Source: Erythroxylum novogranatense
Lineage: Eukaryota > Streptophyta > Magnoliopsida > Malpighiales > Erythroxylaceae
Direction of reading: 5' to 3'
Length of the DNA: 64,000 bases
NCBI GenBank assembly: GCA_029891385.1
Contig: CM057224.1
Location: 31,265,005-31,329,004, forward strand
Part shown: in pieces, positions 13,201 through 26,417 of the stretch
Numbering within the stretch: position 1 is the first letter of the stretch
Layout of the letters: each line of letters begins with the position of its first letter
Program-made: the position numbers and the translations under genes
The notes under the pieces: model-generated
Seen by the model: the letters and a program-made list of their open reading frames with translations, nothing else
What the model was told of the DNA's origin: nothing
The model's database searches: none

Positions 13201-14616
13201 GATTTTTAAGTGTGAATTGTCTGTTATGTGGGTTTGGTTATGTCCCATAAGAGGGTCAAGTGCACTTGTCTAGGCTTCGCCCACCTGCCTGCTAGTGGAA
13301 TTGGAGCTCCGTTAAGGACTCCTATAAGTTCTCGGCTAGCGGGAAGGTGTAGTATGTTCTGTTCACGGCTGCACAGGACCGCTATGTGGGAATGTGCAGT
13401 ATGTTCTGTTTCTGGACCGACCCAAACCATTTCTGATGTGTTTATATGTTTATGTGTTTCTATTTTGTCTCTAAGTGTGAATGCATACATGTTTTAAGAA
13501 ATGTTTATGAATTCTTCGATAAATTGAGAAATTTTGAGAAATAAGTATTTGATGAATTTCATCTGTGAAATGTTTATAAAATAGCAAAATTTTTGAAAAA
13601 AAAGATTTTTTTTTTCTTATTTTTTGATTTATAAACATGTTATACACGAGCTGTAAAGCTCACCCCATTTCATCCCCATCTCCAGGTAATCATAAAGGAG
13701 ATCGGATGATAAAATTTTTTTCGCTCGTCATGCTTGTGATTGTATTTTTATTTAAGTTAAATTGTTATAAAAATGGGAGCTTGGGCTTATGTTGTGTATT
13801 TTGGAGATTTGTATACCCTTGTATTTTGGTTTACAAAATTGATGTTGTATTTGTGACTTGAAAATGCCACTATTATTTAGAAATGCATTTAGTTTGGAGT
13901 GATGTGAATGATTTATAAATTTATATAAGGACTTGAATTATGAAATTGTGTATGATGAATTATGGTTTGTGTAATGATTATGATTGATTGCGTTTGGATT
14001 CTGGATAGGAGGTCTGATGATGTTGATTGATTGAGAATTATTGAAGTACTATGGCATATGGATGTGTTTGCTTGTGTTGAGATTCCGGACAGGAGGTCCG
14101 ATGAATTGTGTTGATTGAGTTGGGAATATAGAAGTGCAAAGTGTTTGAGAATTGATGGTATTTATTTTTGTATGTGTGAGATTTTACAAAAAATGATTGA
14201 AAAAGAAGGGGAAAATAAATTGAGGTTATGGAATTATTGAATTCCAAATTGAAAAAGTATATTGCTGTGAATAAAGATGAATGAAATGAAAAGGAAAATT
14301 TTTTTACACCGATTCGGATTGGTTTAGACTGATTGTCTTTAGGGTTTTCAACGCGATGTTTTTCTAAAATATTTGTTTTCGGATGTCGGAGTTACATTTT
14401 TTTTCTTAAGCGATTTGTTTTCGTTGAATCCGTTCCTTCGATTCCGCTGTTTAATTTTGTTTCCGCTTTATAACTTCCGATCCGATTTATGTTTCGCCTT
14501 TGTTTTAGCCCAATTTCGCTTTGTTATCCGGTCTTTCGCTTTCCGTCACTTTGTTTTTCGATTTATGATTCCATTTTTTTTCGGTTGGGCTCCGGTCTCA
14601 AAATCAGGGCCCAACA
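10279..14616 (+). mobile_element. Solo LTR, Ty3/gypsy-type family B, TSD TTAAA
   Basis: A 4338-bp LTR starts TGCTGGACCCC (10279; usual start TGTTGGACC) and ends GGGCCCAACA (14616), flanked by exact duplications TTAAA (10274-10278 and 14617-14621). The opening ~700 bases match the reverse complement of 23250-23958 closely. Visible parts, in order: leader-like AT-rich DNA, an anchored tandem cassette (11310-11560), the anchor (11560-11630), a purine-rich tract (12355-12450), two ~110-bp repeats with GGAGGTCCGATGA (about 13990-14105) and the end. No internal domain follows. Confidence 0.92.
11310..11560 (+). repeat. Tandem array of TTTTGGCCGACCGATC-type words
   Basis: About nine imperfect copies of a word with TTTTGGCCGACC(A/G)ATC, joined by CTGACCCTTTG or TTG, sit at the cassette position of the solo LTR-B. 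The array opens a 124-residue frame (11254-11628) whose product repeats FWPTD. That frame is a by-product of the repeat, not a conserved protein. The anchor AGTCCGACATCTGATTGA follows. Confidence 0.9.
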
Positions 14617-15012
14617 TTAAATAAGGAAAGAAACATTTATATATATAAAGATCTCTACTATCTTTAGATGAAACTCCTCCATGGTCTTTATCCTTTAGAG
14701 TTGATGTATGTTCTATGTGATCTTATCTGCCAAATCATCCATGATCTGTATTAGTTGATGATGAGTTATCCAAGCCAAAGTCCTTTATAACACATTGTTC
14801 CGATCTAATGTCTACCCATATTAGGTTCATTGACTATGGTCTGCTCATTTAAGCATTATAATGTTCTTAGTTTATCAAGAACTTAGCCTTGGTCAGGTTA
14901 ATCCACAAAGGTTCTGGAACTCTACCAAAACTCGTACCATGCTTAATTTAACATGCAAAATTACCCTGGAGCTCTCGCATGCATTCTTTATTAATGGTGT
15001 TCTTCGAGCTTT
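14617..15012. other. Unassigned DNA, right side of the split host segment
   Basis: This continues the segment broken by the solo LTR-B, after the TTAAA duplication. No reading frame, RNA gene or known repeat is recognised. The boundary with the Tat/Athila-type LTR near 15013 is approximate. Confidence 0.45.
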
Positions 15013-16413
15013 ACAATTATAGCCCTCAAATACTGCAAGTGCATAGGTCGTGTATTATAGTAATTAAAGGGTCGATTCTACAAGGAGGGTGAGCTAATCT
15101 AATTATAGGATGTATAAGGCCTAGAAAAATATTAAGGTGAAATTAAAAATGAAACAAGAATATAAACATGAGAATTTGATTGCATGAATTCAAATCAAGA
15201 AATTAACACAAAACAATAATTGAAATTGAGCAACACAAAAGGTCACAATGGAAATTAGTCAAAAGAAATTACCAAGTTATAAGAGAGGGGATTCTACCTA
15301 TCATTAATGTTAACCTAGCCAACTATGTATTAACGGGGTATCGGTTCTAGACTATCGTATGGGTAATTACTCCCTCTAGAGTTATAATCCCTCGCCCTAA
15401 ATCATTAACCCTAATTAAATTATGAAATTTGCAATCTTTCGATTAACAAAAGATCCATAATTACAATTAGATTGAAAGCTCTCTACTAAACTACCGGGTC
15501 TCACTTGAGATTTGTCTTTGCATAAAAATCGATTTTATCAACTACGTGGTCTATTGGATCGCCTAACTCTCGTTAACCCAATCTAATCATTTTTATACAG
15601 CTCACTCTCTCAGTTTGTTACCGAAATATGTAAAAATCAAAGTTAATCACAACACCCAATCAATAAAACAAAAAATTGACTATATTAACATTAAATTAAA
15701 GTAAAATCCTAAAGGAAGAGTTAGAACATCGTCAACAATCCAAAATCTATCAGAATACAATCCATTTCAATCTTATACATTAAATGAAAAACATGAAATG
15801 AAAAGAAAATAGAGCCTGGATCGGAAAATCCAGGAAGGAAACAACGTCAGGAGACCACCTATTCTGGGAAGCAGCAGTGTTGGGACTTGCTTCTTCTTCC
15901 TTTTCTTCTTCTTTGCCTCTCTCTTCTTTTCTCTCTCTCTTTTGAACTTTCCAAAAGTGGTATAATGGTAGAAGTTCCCTTAGGGTTACATCTTTACGTC
16001 TTATATAGTATTTCTAATTACGCAACCCTAGGGTCTTTTCTGGGTTTGAAAAGTCTAAAAAATCCCTCTAAAACTCAAGTCAAAACTATTGCCCACATAT
16101 CTGTCTTGTAGGCCATGATCGTGGCTAGGAGTTTTTGCTTCTATTATGATCGTGGCCCATAACGACACAATCGTGGCTCCCTCTACCATCTTTGATCGTG
16201 GCACATTCCCCACGATTGTGGCTCTTTGTTACTGGTTCTGTCATGATCGTGGCATAAATATAAAATTGAAGCTCAACATCATATTCCAACCCACAAAACA
16301 TTTAAAACACAAATATTTACTAACTAACACAATTCAAACCTAAACATGCACTAAACAATCAAATTAACAACTAACAACCCACAAACACGTGATGTAATCT
16401 ACACCTATCAACA
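15013..16413 (-). mobile_element. 3' LTR of a Tat/Athila-type Ty3 element, minus strand
   Basis: On the minus strand the LTR starts TGTTGATAGGTG at 16413 and runs left about 1.4 kb. The minus strand just before it reads GGACAAGCAAATGTTTA then GGGA, resembling the polypurine-tract region before 3' LTRs of Athila/Tat elements. The distal part (15030-15440), with GATTATAATCC-like and 'CCTAATT' stretches, is the reverse counterpart of 38330-38800 in the plus-strand copy. The left end is not exact. It carries an array of GATCGTGG words (16105-16260). Confidence 0.7.
16105..16260. repeat. Array of CACGATC(A/G)TGG-type words in Tat/Athila LTR
   Basis: Some six to seven copies of GATCGTGGC, CACGATTGTGG or ACAATCGTGG occur in about 155 bases, spaced 15-35 bases apart. 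The related plus-strand LTR has two decayed copies (CACGATTGTG and CAATCATGG, 18640-18680). This parallels the palindromic cassettes of the other LTR families. Confidence 0.8.
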
Positions 16414-18369
16414 TCCCTATAAATAAACATTTGCTTGTCCTTACGCAAAAAAACAATAAAAAAAACATCAACAACCAAAACATAAACACACACAAATGTG
16501 ATAATAAGGCAATGATAGACTTAATGGAACAAATTTAACCTTAAACACAATACGTCAAATTATTCTAACTTATTAGCTTGCGAAATCTGTGTCTAAGTAC
16601 CGTGTATTAAATATAAAAACTAATCAAAATTTTATTGTTAAGTCTATTCACCCCTATCACTCGCATAAACACATTGATAATTATTGGTCAAATCAAAATA
16701 GTAGTTATTCCTAAGTAGGTTTTCGTGAAAAATCAAGCTATTAACAAGTTTGGTAGGTTTTTATTTGAAAACATTCCTTTTATTTATTTTTAAGGGAATG
16801 AACCTAGTCTTTTTATATGGAGGCAAACATTTGACATATGCTATATACTTGTTAGCAATCCGCTGATAGTCACTCTTCTCACTGTTAAATGTTCCACCAT
16901 AAGAATGAGTGTCCTTGAATGTCTAGATCTAAAATGCATGCCCATCTTTTGTAAGGCTTGCATCTATTCTCCATCCATATTTATTTTTTTTTCACTCTAT
17001 TGTAATTATTGACTTTTCATTTTTATATACTCATAGTTAAACCTTATATAGATATTTAAGTTCTTCAAAGCCTTTCTAAAGCTATTGATATAATAAAAAT
17101 CATTCCTCTCTTCGTAATTTTTTTTTCATAATTAAACTTTGAAGAACTAAATTAAGTGATATTGGCTTCTTCTTCTCATTATTTACAATACCAATATTTA
17201 CATTATCAACTTCAATCTCATTTTCTTTTCAAAAAAAATTCAACCTTATTTTTCAGAAATAATATTTTTAGCACTTATACACTTGGTGCTCATGTTATAT
17301 AAATCTTCTTTTATACCACAATGAAATAGATCATCTACAATTTCTTCATTTTAATACTCAAACTATTCAAAAAATATTGACTAGCTATCAATATATGTTA
17401 GGTCATCTATTTCATTTGATGTTTTAGGGTCTACTTTAGTGGCTTCCCTAATAGGTGCATCCGTGGGTGCCCTAATAACTTCCTTAATATATTATTTAAT
17501 TGGTTATCTAATAAGTTACTCCATGGATTCTTTAAAGCCTACTCCAGTGGATATTAGGCTATCATCATCCTTAATTACTTAAAAATGGATATGTACTTTG
17601 GTTTGATTGGTGTGATTAATTGAGGATACTTATCCCTATATAAATACACCTTAACTATCTTTAATTTTCTGTGTTTAATTACTTATATCAACTTCCTAAC
17701 ATCATTATCATTTTATAGCGTCCTCAAACCATATTCTAATGACTTTTGTGTGACTTTACATATAAAATCCCATACTTTCCTAGACCTTAACCTTTTAACA
17801 TTAAGCACAAAATCAACTAATGCAATCTGATTCGCCTTATTACCAAAATGATTTGTCTCCTAAAGTTTATATGTCATTCTTAGGTTGAATTTGAAACATC
17901 CACCATAAAAATACTCAAACCTAATTCTATGGCTAGATGTACTAATCATTTCTTAAACAAAAGATGAACTATGTTGCAATTTGCAACTATACCATAGACA
18001 ATAATAATTTCTTTTGATACTAAAAAGATAAAGAAAAACTATATTATATTAAATACAAAATTCCCTTGTTTTGCAGGCTTTGTTTTGTGTTGAAGAGCAT
18101 TGATAATCGTCCGATGTCATCCTTCTTCTTTATAGATTGCAGTTATCTATCCATCCAAGTAAGTTGTTTGACTAAAGTCTCCAATATGTTTTGCTTGACT
18201 AGTTGGAGTATCTATGAGAAAAAAATTTTGATTGCTAATGAGATCTTGTTTTTATGTTGTTGTTTGCAATATTCTGAGTATCGTTGATGAGTTTTTATGT
18301 CCTAATTTATAAGTATTGCAGTTAATATGGGTATTGTTTGAAACATTGAGGCATAATGAACCTTTAGGA
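16414..18369 (-). mobile_element. Degenerate inner part of minus-strand Tat/Athila-type element
   Basis: This stretch lies upstream, on the minus strand, of the 3' LTR ending at 16413, so it should be the 3' inner part of that element. No conserved protease, polymerase or integrase motif could be read. It is AT-rich with many stops in all frames and probably corresponds to the long 3' non-coding region of such elements. The right limit is set by the plus-strand LTR starting near 18370. Confidence 0.45.
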
Positions 18370-19988
18370 TGGTTGATAGGTGTGAAATCCTTCATATTTT
18401 AGGGTATAATTTGATATGTGTTTAGTCATTTACTCGATTGTTTTGTATGTTTTTAGGGTAGAATTCTGTTATTTTGTGATTATTTATGTTTTAAGTGTTT
18501 TATAGGTTAGAACAATCATTTGAGCTTAAATATAATGTCTTTGAGGTACCTTGATGTGTTTGGTAGTGTTTTAGGGTAAAGATCAAATAATAGAGGAGTT
18601 TCGGAGCAAATTGGGGGCAACTGCATGGCCCACGATTGTGACAAAAAGACCTGACATAAGCTACAATCATGGCCTATATTGGGTAGATGCGTAGCCACTT
18701 CCAAACTTCGCATTGCAAGGGATTTTTTGGACCTTTTGGACCTCAAAAATAGCCTAGTCTAAACACGAAAGAACATAAATAGAACAACAAGAGCATAAAG
18801 AAGGGAGCTTTTGCATCAACCACTTTTGGAGATAAACCCTGGAGAGAATTGTTGAGAGATTAAGAACCTGAGAGACAAGTGTAGGCCCGAGGTAGGAAGG
18901 ATGTCTTCAATTCACGCGATTGGGACCAATATGAGTGGATCGGTGCGTGCAGTAGGTCGGGATAAAAATGGGAGGACATATTAAGATTCGGATCTTAGAT
19001 GTAGCATCCCACTCCCGTAAGACCCAAACCTTACATCGATGGTGATATCCGAGTCTGTGCCCCGCAAGGGTGGCATGCTAAAGCACTCAACCATTCAATA
19101 GTCCACATAAGATTTTTTTTGAAATCAATAATACAATACGCGAAAATCAATACTCAATTTGGGCCCACATTCATTCATAAACGTTCTCAATTAACACAAA
19201 ACTATCGATAAAATTTTCAATAGCCTTAGAGCCCGTTCACAATTACAAAATATTTGAGCTATTTCAGAATATCAATTTATACAAAAAGTTGCAGAATATA
19301 CAATTCAATACAAAAATGGAAAAAATGCAACGCAGACGCGAACTAATCCCGACCCTTATCCTTCACTTGAATGCTGTAGGTATACTCCCATTGGCCTAAC
19401 GGGGTATTCTTCTGATCTTAAAAATATTTGCAAATTTTAGGTAAATTTTGCGAACTCAATGAGTGACTATCATCGATGGCTCACCCAGTCACATAACACA
19501 TAATTCACACATTTCACTTTATTTCACATTTCACAATATTTCACATTCAATACACATGAAACTCACTTTCCATTTGTTACTTTGTTGTGACCTAGTGCTT
19601 AAACTGTCCCAAATAGGGCTCATTGATAACTGTCCCTTATCCACTTAGGAGATATATGGCTCATTAAACGTTGAGCTTGAGGCTCTGAATTACTTGTGAT
19701 CTCGAGGCTCGTTTTCATTCGTTGAGCTTTAAGCTTTATTCGTTAGCTACTCTGGTCACAACTGCTATTATATTACATGCATTCATGCAATGGAATGCAT
19801 CACTCACATTTACATATCCCATTCAATCCCTTTCTCACATCATCGAACCTTAATCTGACATTCAACATTAGAGTTGAGCATTCACGCTTTTATGTATATG
19901 CAAATACACATTCCTAACTCATTTAACAATCACATTAAGTACAGTACACACAATTCATCCAATTCACATTCAAATAGCATTTCAATAT

Positions 19989-22900
19989 TGTTGGGACCCG
20001 ATTTTGAAACCGGCCCCCAACTGAAAAACGGAATCCTAAACGGAAACAAAAAGCGAAATAAAGAGCATAAACAAAAGGCGGACAAAATGAAAGAACAGAT
20101 TACAATGCGAAACGAATCGAAAGCGCGTGCAATTTCGGAAATCATAAAGCGAAACCAAATCAAAAGTGAAAACATAAGGCGAAAGTCAAAGTGAGAGAAA
20201 TTCAAATAAAGCAAATAGGTTCAATCAAACTTAAGGGCAAATTCTGACATCTGAGAAACACAAATTTAGGAAAACTAGCGTTGGAAACCCATAAGACATT
20301 TAATCTAAGCTAATCCAATCCGGTACAATTTTTTTTCTTTTCTTTTCATTCTTTAGTCAATCTTATACAAAGCACTCCAATAATTCCCAATCAATCAACA
20401 TCATCGGACCTCCTGTCTGGAATCCAAACGCAATCAATCATATTCATATACACATATAGTACTTCAATATCCAAGGCACATTCACATTTCGACTCTATAC
20501 ACAAATCCATAATTCATTTACATCATGAAATACATGCTTACAAAATCTTAATGGCATTTCAAGCCATGTTACAACATCAATATCAAAATCCAAAATGCAC
20601 AAGATACAAAAATACCAAAATTCTCAACATGTCTAAGATCTAAATCTTACAACAAATTAACTTAAAAGCCAATCATATACATAACGAACGAACTTCTAGA
20701 CTTTCTTTCATCCGATCTCCATCTTGATACCTAGAGATGGGGATGAAAGGGGGTGAGTTTTACAACTTGTGGATAACATGTTTATAATAAAAGATAAGCA
20801 AAAACCTTGAAAACAATTCACTTGTCTTAGAAAACTTTCATTGAGTTTATAAAACGCATGTTTTCTAGGCTTTCAGCCAAAATCTATATGTTGCAAATCA
20901 TGAATGCATCAAACTTGATCAAACATAACGTGAACACATAAACACGTCAGAATGGTTTGGGTAAGTTCAAATTCATGACGCACTACACATTTCCATCGAA
21001 ATGGTCTTGTGTAGTCGTAATTTCTTGAGGGAGTCTTGAGGGAGTTCCATGCCACTAGCGGGCGGGCGGGAGAAGCCTTTAACTTGGGTCAACGTGCATG
21101 TGACGGTTCTTTAGGGACTACCACAAACCCACATAACACATATATTTCAAAATCTTGTAACTTGTTGCCCAAAATGGCACTTTTTTTGAAAACTTGCTTA
21201 TCATATACTTGATGTATATCTTGAAAACCATTATTGAAAACATGATTTCATAAACATGCATCTTTTTCAAAATATCACTCAAATCATGTAACAAACATAT
21301 AGCATATTTCACAAGTCATTCATAAACAATAATGCAGCACTTATGATGCAAATGAAACCAGAAAACTTCTTCGATTTAAAGAAAATAGTAGTAGCTTATT
21401 TAAATTATAAACATGTACCCACCTGAATTCCTTGCTTGGATACATACTTAAAAGATGTCTCTCCTCTTGACCCTCTTGCCTTCCTTGACTCCCTTTATCA
21501 AATGCAAAATTTTCATTCAATAGGAATACAATTTGAGGACCCATATATTGCATATTCACTAAGATAAATTCTAAAAATCCAAACATTCAGGTCAATTTTC
21601 CATGATCACTCTGATCAAGTAAATGATAAAATCTGATAATATTATCTTCTAGAAAAAGTTCTCCATTGTCTTAAGTTTCTAATGACACCAAGCTCACTCA
21701 ATTTGGTTCAAAAATTTGAAAGTTATACTCCAAACATGTTGGGACTATCCTTATGTTGAAACAAGAATTTATACTCAACTTCCGAACAAATTTGGAGATC
21801 TTTTGAGACTGAAAGAAAACTTCATTTCTTTATAAAACTTGCAGCCCTATGTCTCTAGTTTATACCAAATCAAAAATCACCTCATTTGGACATTTACACA
21901 AAAAGTTATGGCTAAAAATACCAAAACATGTCTGTGCAGGAAAGTTGAGCTCGCCACGGCGAAACTCAGAAGCTCGCCGCGACGAGGGCGCTTGCGCTCG
22001 CCGCGACGTGAACGCTTGCGCGCACCGCGACGTGGACGCTTGGGGGCGCCGTAACATGCGTGACCAAAAACGTCCAGAAATCTGATTTCTCACATTCTTT
22101 AACTATATTCTTCCCATCTTTCAAAGTATAACTCATCTAACCCTAAACCATCTCTTCTACTTCATTTTCAAACTCATTTCAACACAATATCATTTACAAA
22201 AACATTAAAATCTATCTTTGATCATTAACCCTAAAACCAAACATATGCTTTTACCCATTCTACAACTTCTCACACATAATCCTCTCTTAACTAACATCAA
22301 AACATCTTACATCCATCTAATCAAGAGGAATGATGCTTATACTTACTTGATTTGGCTTCAAATTCTTCAAATTCTTCAAAGATCTCCAAACCCTAGCTTT
22401 CTCTTCTTCTCTTCTTCTTCCACGACTTCTTCTTCCTTCCTCAAGCAAAACAATAACTTCTTCTTTTTATACCCTTTATTATTCTAAAAAGTCCATTTTG
22501 CCCTTCAATAAAAGCCTTATATCTTATAACCTTAAGTGTCATGCCCAATTTGCCCTTATATATTCTTATAACTTTAATACTTCAATTCAGAAATTGAAAA
22601 TCTTAGGGACTGAATTGAAATTTGATTCCTTCATATAAATTGTAGATCCATGTCTCTATTTTATTTAGAAATAAGAATCAAATTAATTGGATCTCTATAG
22701 ATCAAGATATCACCAAAATACCTAAGCATGTTCAGAAAATGCCCAACTCAAACTCTTTAATCAATCCTCTCACTTTGATTCAATCAATCTTTTTCAAATA
22801 AATCTAAAAAATCCACAATTTTCATTGAGAGGTAAAGGAATGTTTTAGGAATCCAACGCTTCAAAAATTAGGTCAATCGGATGTCGAACGGAAAAGTTAG

Positions 22901-23958
22901 AAGCAAAAGAACGGGCAAGGGTCAGATTACCCTAAACAGTAACTCACTTCTCGAATTTCTTTCTTTCAACTCAAAGGTTCAGAAATGTCATCCTTTATAT
23001 CAATAAAAAGATCAAAAAATAACCTACAACTTTCATGAAGGACAAAAAAATCAATTTAGCCTCTAAGGGATTCAAAAATCACTTCAAAGTTTCTATCCAC
23101 TAATTATCATCCCAAACAGTAACATAAACTTCTAAAAATCATAACTTCCTATTACATGGTCCAAAATTTCCATACTTTACATAAATGGAAAGATCAAAAT
23201 ATAACCTAAAACTTTCATGCAACACTTAAAGGCAATTTCAACCTCTAGCTAAGTCAATTTTTCAATCAAAGTTTCTGCCAAAATTTGTCATCCTAAAACA
23301 ACGTCCAAACTTCCAAATTTTATATCTTCCAAATTTCACAACCAAAAATAACATATTATACATCATTGAAAAGCTATAAACTTCCTCTAAAACTTTCAGT
23401 AAGGCTACTTGATCCAATTCAAACCACATCATTCTAGAATTTTCCTCAAAACATAGTACACACAAATCTACACTTATAGACATTTTCAAAACAAAGCAAA
23501 ATAACCTTAACTTCGAATGGTCATAACTTTCAATCCTGATATCGAAAAATGTCATACTTTAAGGCGATAGAAAGCTTTCAACAGAAGCTACAATTTTCAT
23601 GAAGGTCATTTAATCAAAATCTACCTAGATCAAGCCAGAAAATTTCACAAAGATTTCAGCCCAAAAAGTCAACTATACTACTATTCATCCTCAAATGTCA
23701 AACTTTCTTAATTCTCCAAATTCTCACACTTTTACTATTTATGTCTTGCTTTTCAACTTCTATTTCGATCAAATCATTCACTTTAACTTTCATAATCCAT
23801 AGAAATCTACTCAAATATCAAAGTCATCAAAACCTATCAATTCTTTTCTCATCAATTTCCTTAAAGTACAATAACATCTATAATACAATACATATACAAA
23901 AATACTCATTTCATACATTTAATATTTCTAAATTCTACTAAAAGATCGAGGTCCAACA
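19989..23958 (-). mobile_element. Solo LTR, family B, minus strand, TSD AATAT
   Basis: The plus-strand ends read TGTTGGGACCC (19989) and GAGGTCCAACA (23958), with exact duplications AATAT at 19984-19988 and 23959-23963. It is 3970 bp, with no internal domain, nested in the minus LTR-A. Its 23250-23958 part is the reverse complement of the first 700 bases of the solo LTR-B at 10279, so they are the same subfamily. The anchored GC-rich cassette lies at 21950-22060 and a pyrimidine-rich tract at 22380-22470. Confidence 0.93.
21950..22060. repeat. GC-rich cassette of CTCGCCGCGACG words
   Basis: About four units of GCTCGCCGCGACG(T/A)G...CGCTTGCG follow one another in a row next to the anchor AAATCACCTCATTTGGAC...TTATGGC (21880-21915). 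Short frames that cross it on both strands encode only arginine-rich low-complexity peptides. Confidence 0.85.
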
Positions 23959-25559
23959 AATATCGATATCAACATCACAATTATCAGACCTCCTGTCTAG
24001 AAATCAACATAATCAATCACATTTAAGTAATCATTTAATAGTCCAATAATACAAAAATTTAAATAAAAAATAATGAAATGAGACTATCTCGGTCTACTCA
24101 TAGTACAGTATGCTCCAGATTAGCATTTGCTTTCAAATTTTGAGAAAGCCTGAATGCTAACACTTAACCTGCACAACCTATTTATGTAAGACACACATTG
24201 CACACTCATCAATAATTGCACACATAAAAATATTCATTTATGCACAATTGTAATAATGGACCATGTATCATGCATGCTCAATGACAATCCCTGGCATATG
24301 TTCTAAAACACATATTATGCTCATTCCCATTTCATAATTCATATGTGTCTAATTTAACTTAGCTTTAACCTTCATTTGTACATAATCTTTCTAAATTCAC
24401 CTTTCAATCTTTACCTTTTTCATGTGTCTAGCTTATTCATAAGCTTACACCTCAAGAACACTTGATTACTTTATATCATAACTCAATTTCTCATCATCTC
24501 TTTTCTAACCTCATATGATCTCAAAATATCCAGATTATCATCCAATAGGAATCCAATTGAAAATCCCATAATGCAAAAATCACTAAAATTGATTCTACAA
24601 TACTTAAACCCAAACAATTTCTAAACTCCATGAACTAGAATCCTTTCAAAAATCCAAAAGATTCAAAATGATCTTACCTTGATTCTTTACCAAATGAAAA
24701 GATCTTTAGCTCAAATGGAAACTCTTTTCTTCCTCTTCCTTTTTCTCTTTTTGGACAACTTCAAAATCTTTCTTGAAGATTAAAAAGAATTAAATCCTAG
24801 CTCAACTCTCTTTTTTTCTCTCAAACCACCAAACTCTCCTTCTCTTTCTCTCTCATTTTCATCGTTCTCATCTACTTTTTCCTTCCATTCACGTGTTTCT
24901 ACTCCGTTTATAGGCAAGACAACACTTTTTCTTCCAATTATGCCCTTAATGATTGAGAATTGTCCCATTTACCCTTCCATTTATGCCTTATGTCTTTTAC
25001 ACGTAAGTGTTTAGCCAAAAGCACTCTTAAACATTTTAACATAACACTTTCTTCTAGAAGACTCTTCTCTATTATCTTACATTTCCAATGATACCAAAAG
25101 CATTCAATTTGGTTCAGTAGTGTGAAAGTTATACTCCAATATCTCCAGTCTGCTTTTATTCCGAGACAATACCCTATACTCAACTTCCATCCAAAAATTG
25201 AAACTCTTAGAGTTCGGTTCAAAATTTGATTTCTTCATATAATTTGTAGAAATATGTTTTTAGTTTACTCCAAATAAAAAATCATCTCATTTGGAACTCT
25301 AATTATTAAGATATTATCAAAATACTGAAGTATGTTCAATAGAATAACACCAGTTCATACTATTTAAGGGTACACTCACTGTACCTATTCCACTTTTTCA
25401 CTCAATCATTCTCAATTTGATTCAGAGGGCTATGATTTATGGTAGAGAAGTAGAGCAAAGTCTTACGAATCCAATGTTTTAAGAACCAGATCATTTGGAT
25501 GTCTAGAAAGGAAGTTATGACCAGAAGAAGCAATTATGTTAATGACCTCAATCGTCTTA

Positions 25560-25745
25560 CTTTGCTTTGTCTGACATGAATAGTAACATTGTCTTAGATG
25601 AACAGTAACATCGTCTTAGATGAACAGTAACATCGTCTTAGATGAACAGTAACTAAGACAATATTTTCTTCCTTCTTTCTTTTGCATCGTCTTAGATAAA
25701 CAGTAACATCGTCTTAGATGAACAGTAACTAAGACAATGTTTTCT
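25560..25745. repeat. 22-bp tandem repeat (AGTAACATCGTCTTAGATGAAC)
   Basis: Units containing CATCGTCTTAGATGAAC with AGTAA repeat every 22 bases, three to four times from about 25578. Then comes a TTTTCTTCCTTCTTTC spacer, then two more units and the spacer again. The array sits at the cassette position of the minus LTR-A, beside its anchor at 25490-25530. Confidence 0.88.
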
Positions 25746-26417
25746 TCCTTCTTTCTTTTGTATCTCCTCATATAAAGATCATAACTTTTAACTCAAATGT
25801 CTAAAATTTTCATACTATATACCGTTGAAAACATAAAAGAAAGCTCTAAAACTCTCAAGAGGAAACTTTGTCAAAATCTATATAGATCAATCCCAGATTT
25901 GCCCAAAAATTTCAAAGACAAAATTTACATTCATCCACCAATGTACTGGACCCAGTTCTCATTTTATGACAAATTTTGAGACTCTTAGAGATAGAATTGA
26001 AATTTGATGTTTTCATACAAAATGTAGCCATATATCTATAGGTTAATCCTAATTAAGTATCATTTCATTTGGACAACTATAGAGAACGTTATGTCTAAAA
26101 TATTGAAACATACTCAGTGAACAATTTCCAGATCACTACCAATTTTGTTTCCAAATCTTTCCTTATCACAACTCATACCAAGATCACCCTCTCTACTTCC
26201 TCTACTTATCATTTTCAATAAAATCACATAGAAAAACAATCATAACCGAAAGTTGTCAATGAATGCATGTACACATTTTTTTTAAGATTCAATATTTATG
26301 CGCATATATGCTAACATTATGCATGAGCAAGAAAATGCATTTCCTTAATCTCTCTTTAAGCTTACATGTACTAAAATTTTGGATCCTAATCCCTTAATAT
26401 GGGGATGGGATGTTAGA

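Larger units (their letters stand above)
19000..26412 (-). mobile_element. LTR-A, minus strand, inserted in the LINE, TSD TTAGA
   Basis: The plus-strand left end is TGTAGCATCCC (19000) and the right end GGGATG (26412). TTAGA flanks both sides (18995-18999, 26413-26417). The outer right end lacks the usual TTACA, which would have abutted TTAGA; a small deletion between the two similar words explains this. Net length without the nested LTR-B (19989-23958) is about 3.4 kb. It includes the hairpin row (19600-19760), an anchor (25480-25540), a 22-bp tandem cassette (25560-25745) and conserved terminal parts. No internal domain is seen, so it is a solo LTR. Confidence 0.88.

Noticed and set aside
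13224..13497. Two overlapping frames of 88-89 codons on opposite strands
   Set aside because: Related DNA in other LTR copies (44690-44900; 1-300) does not keep either frame; chance open frames in a moderately GC-rich LTR stretch.
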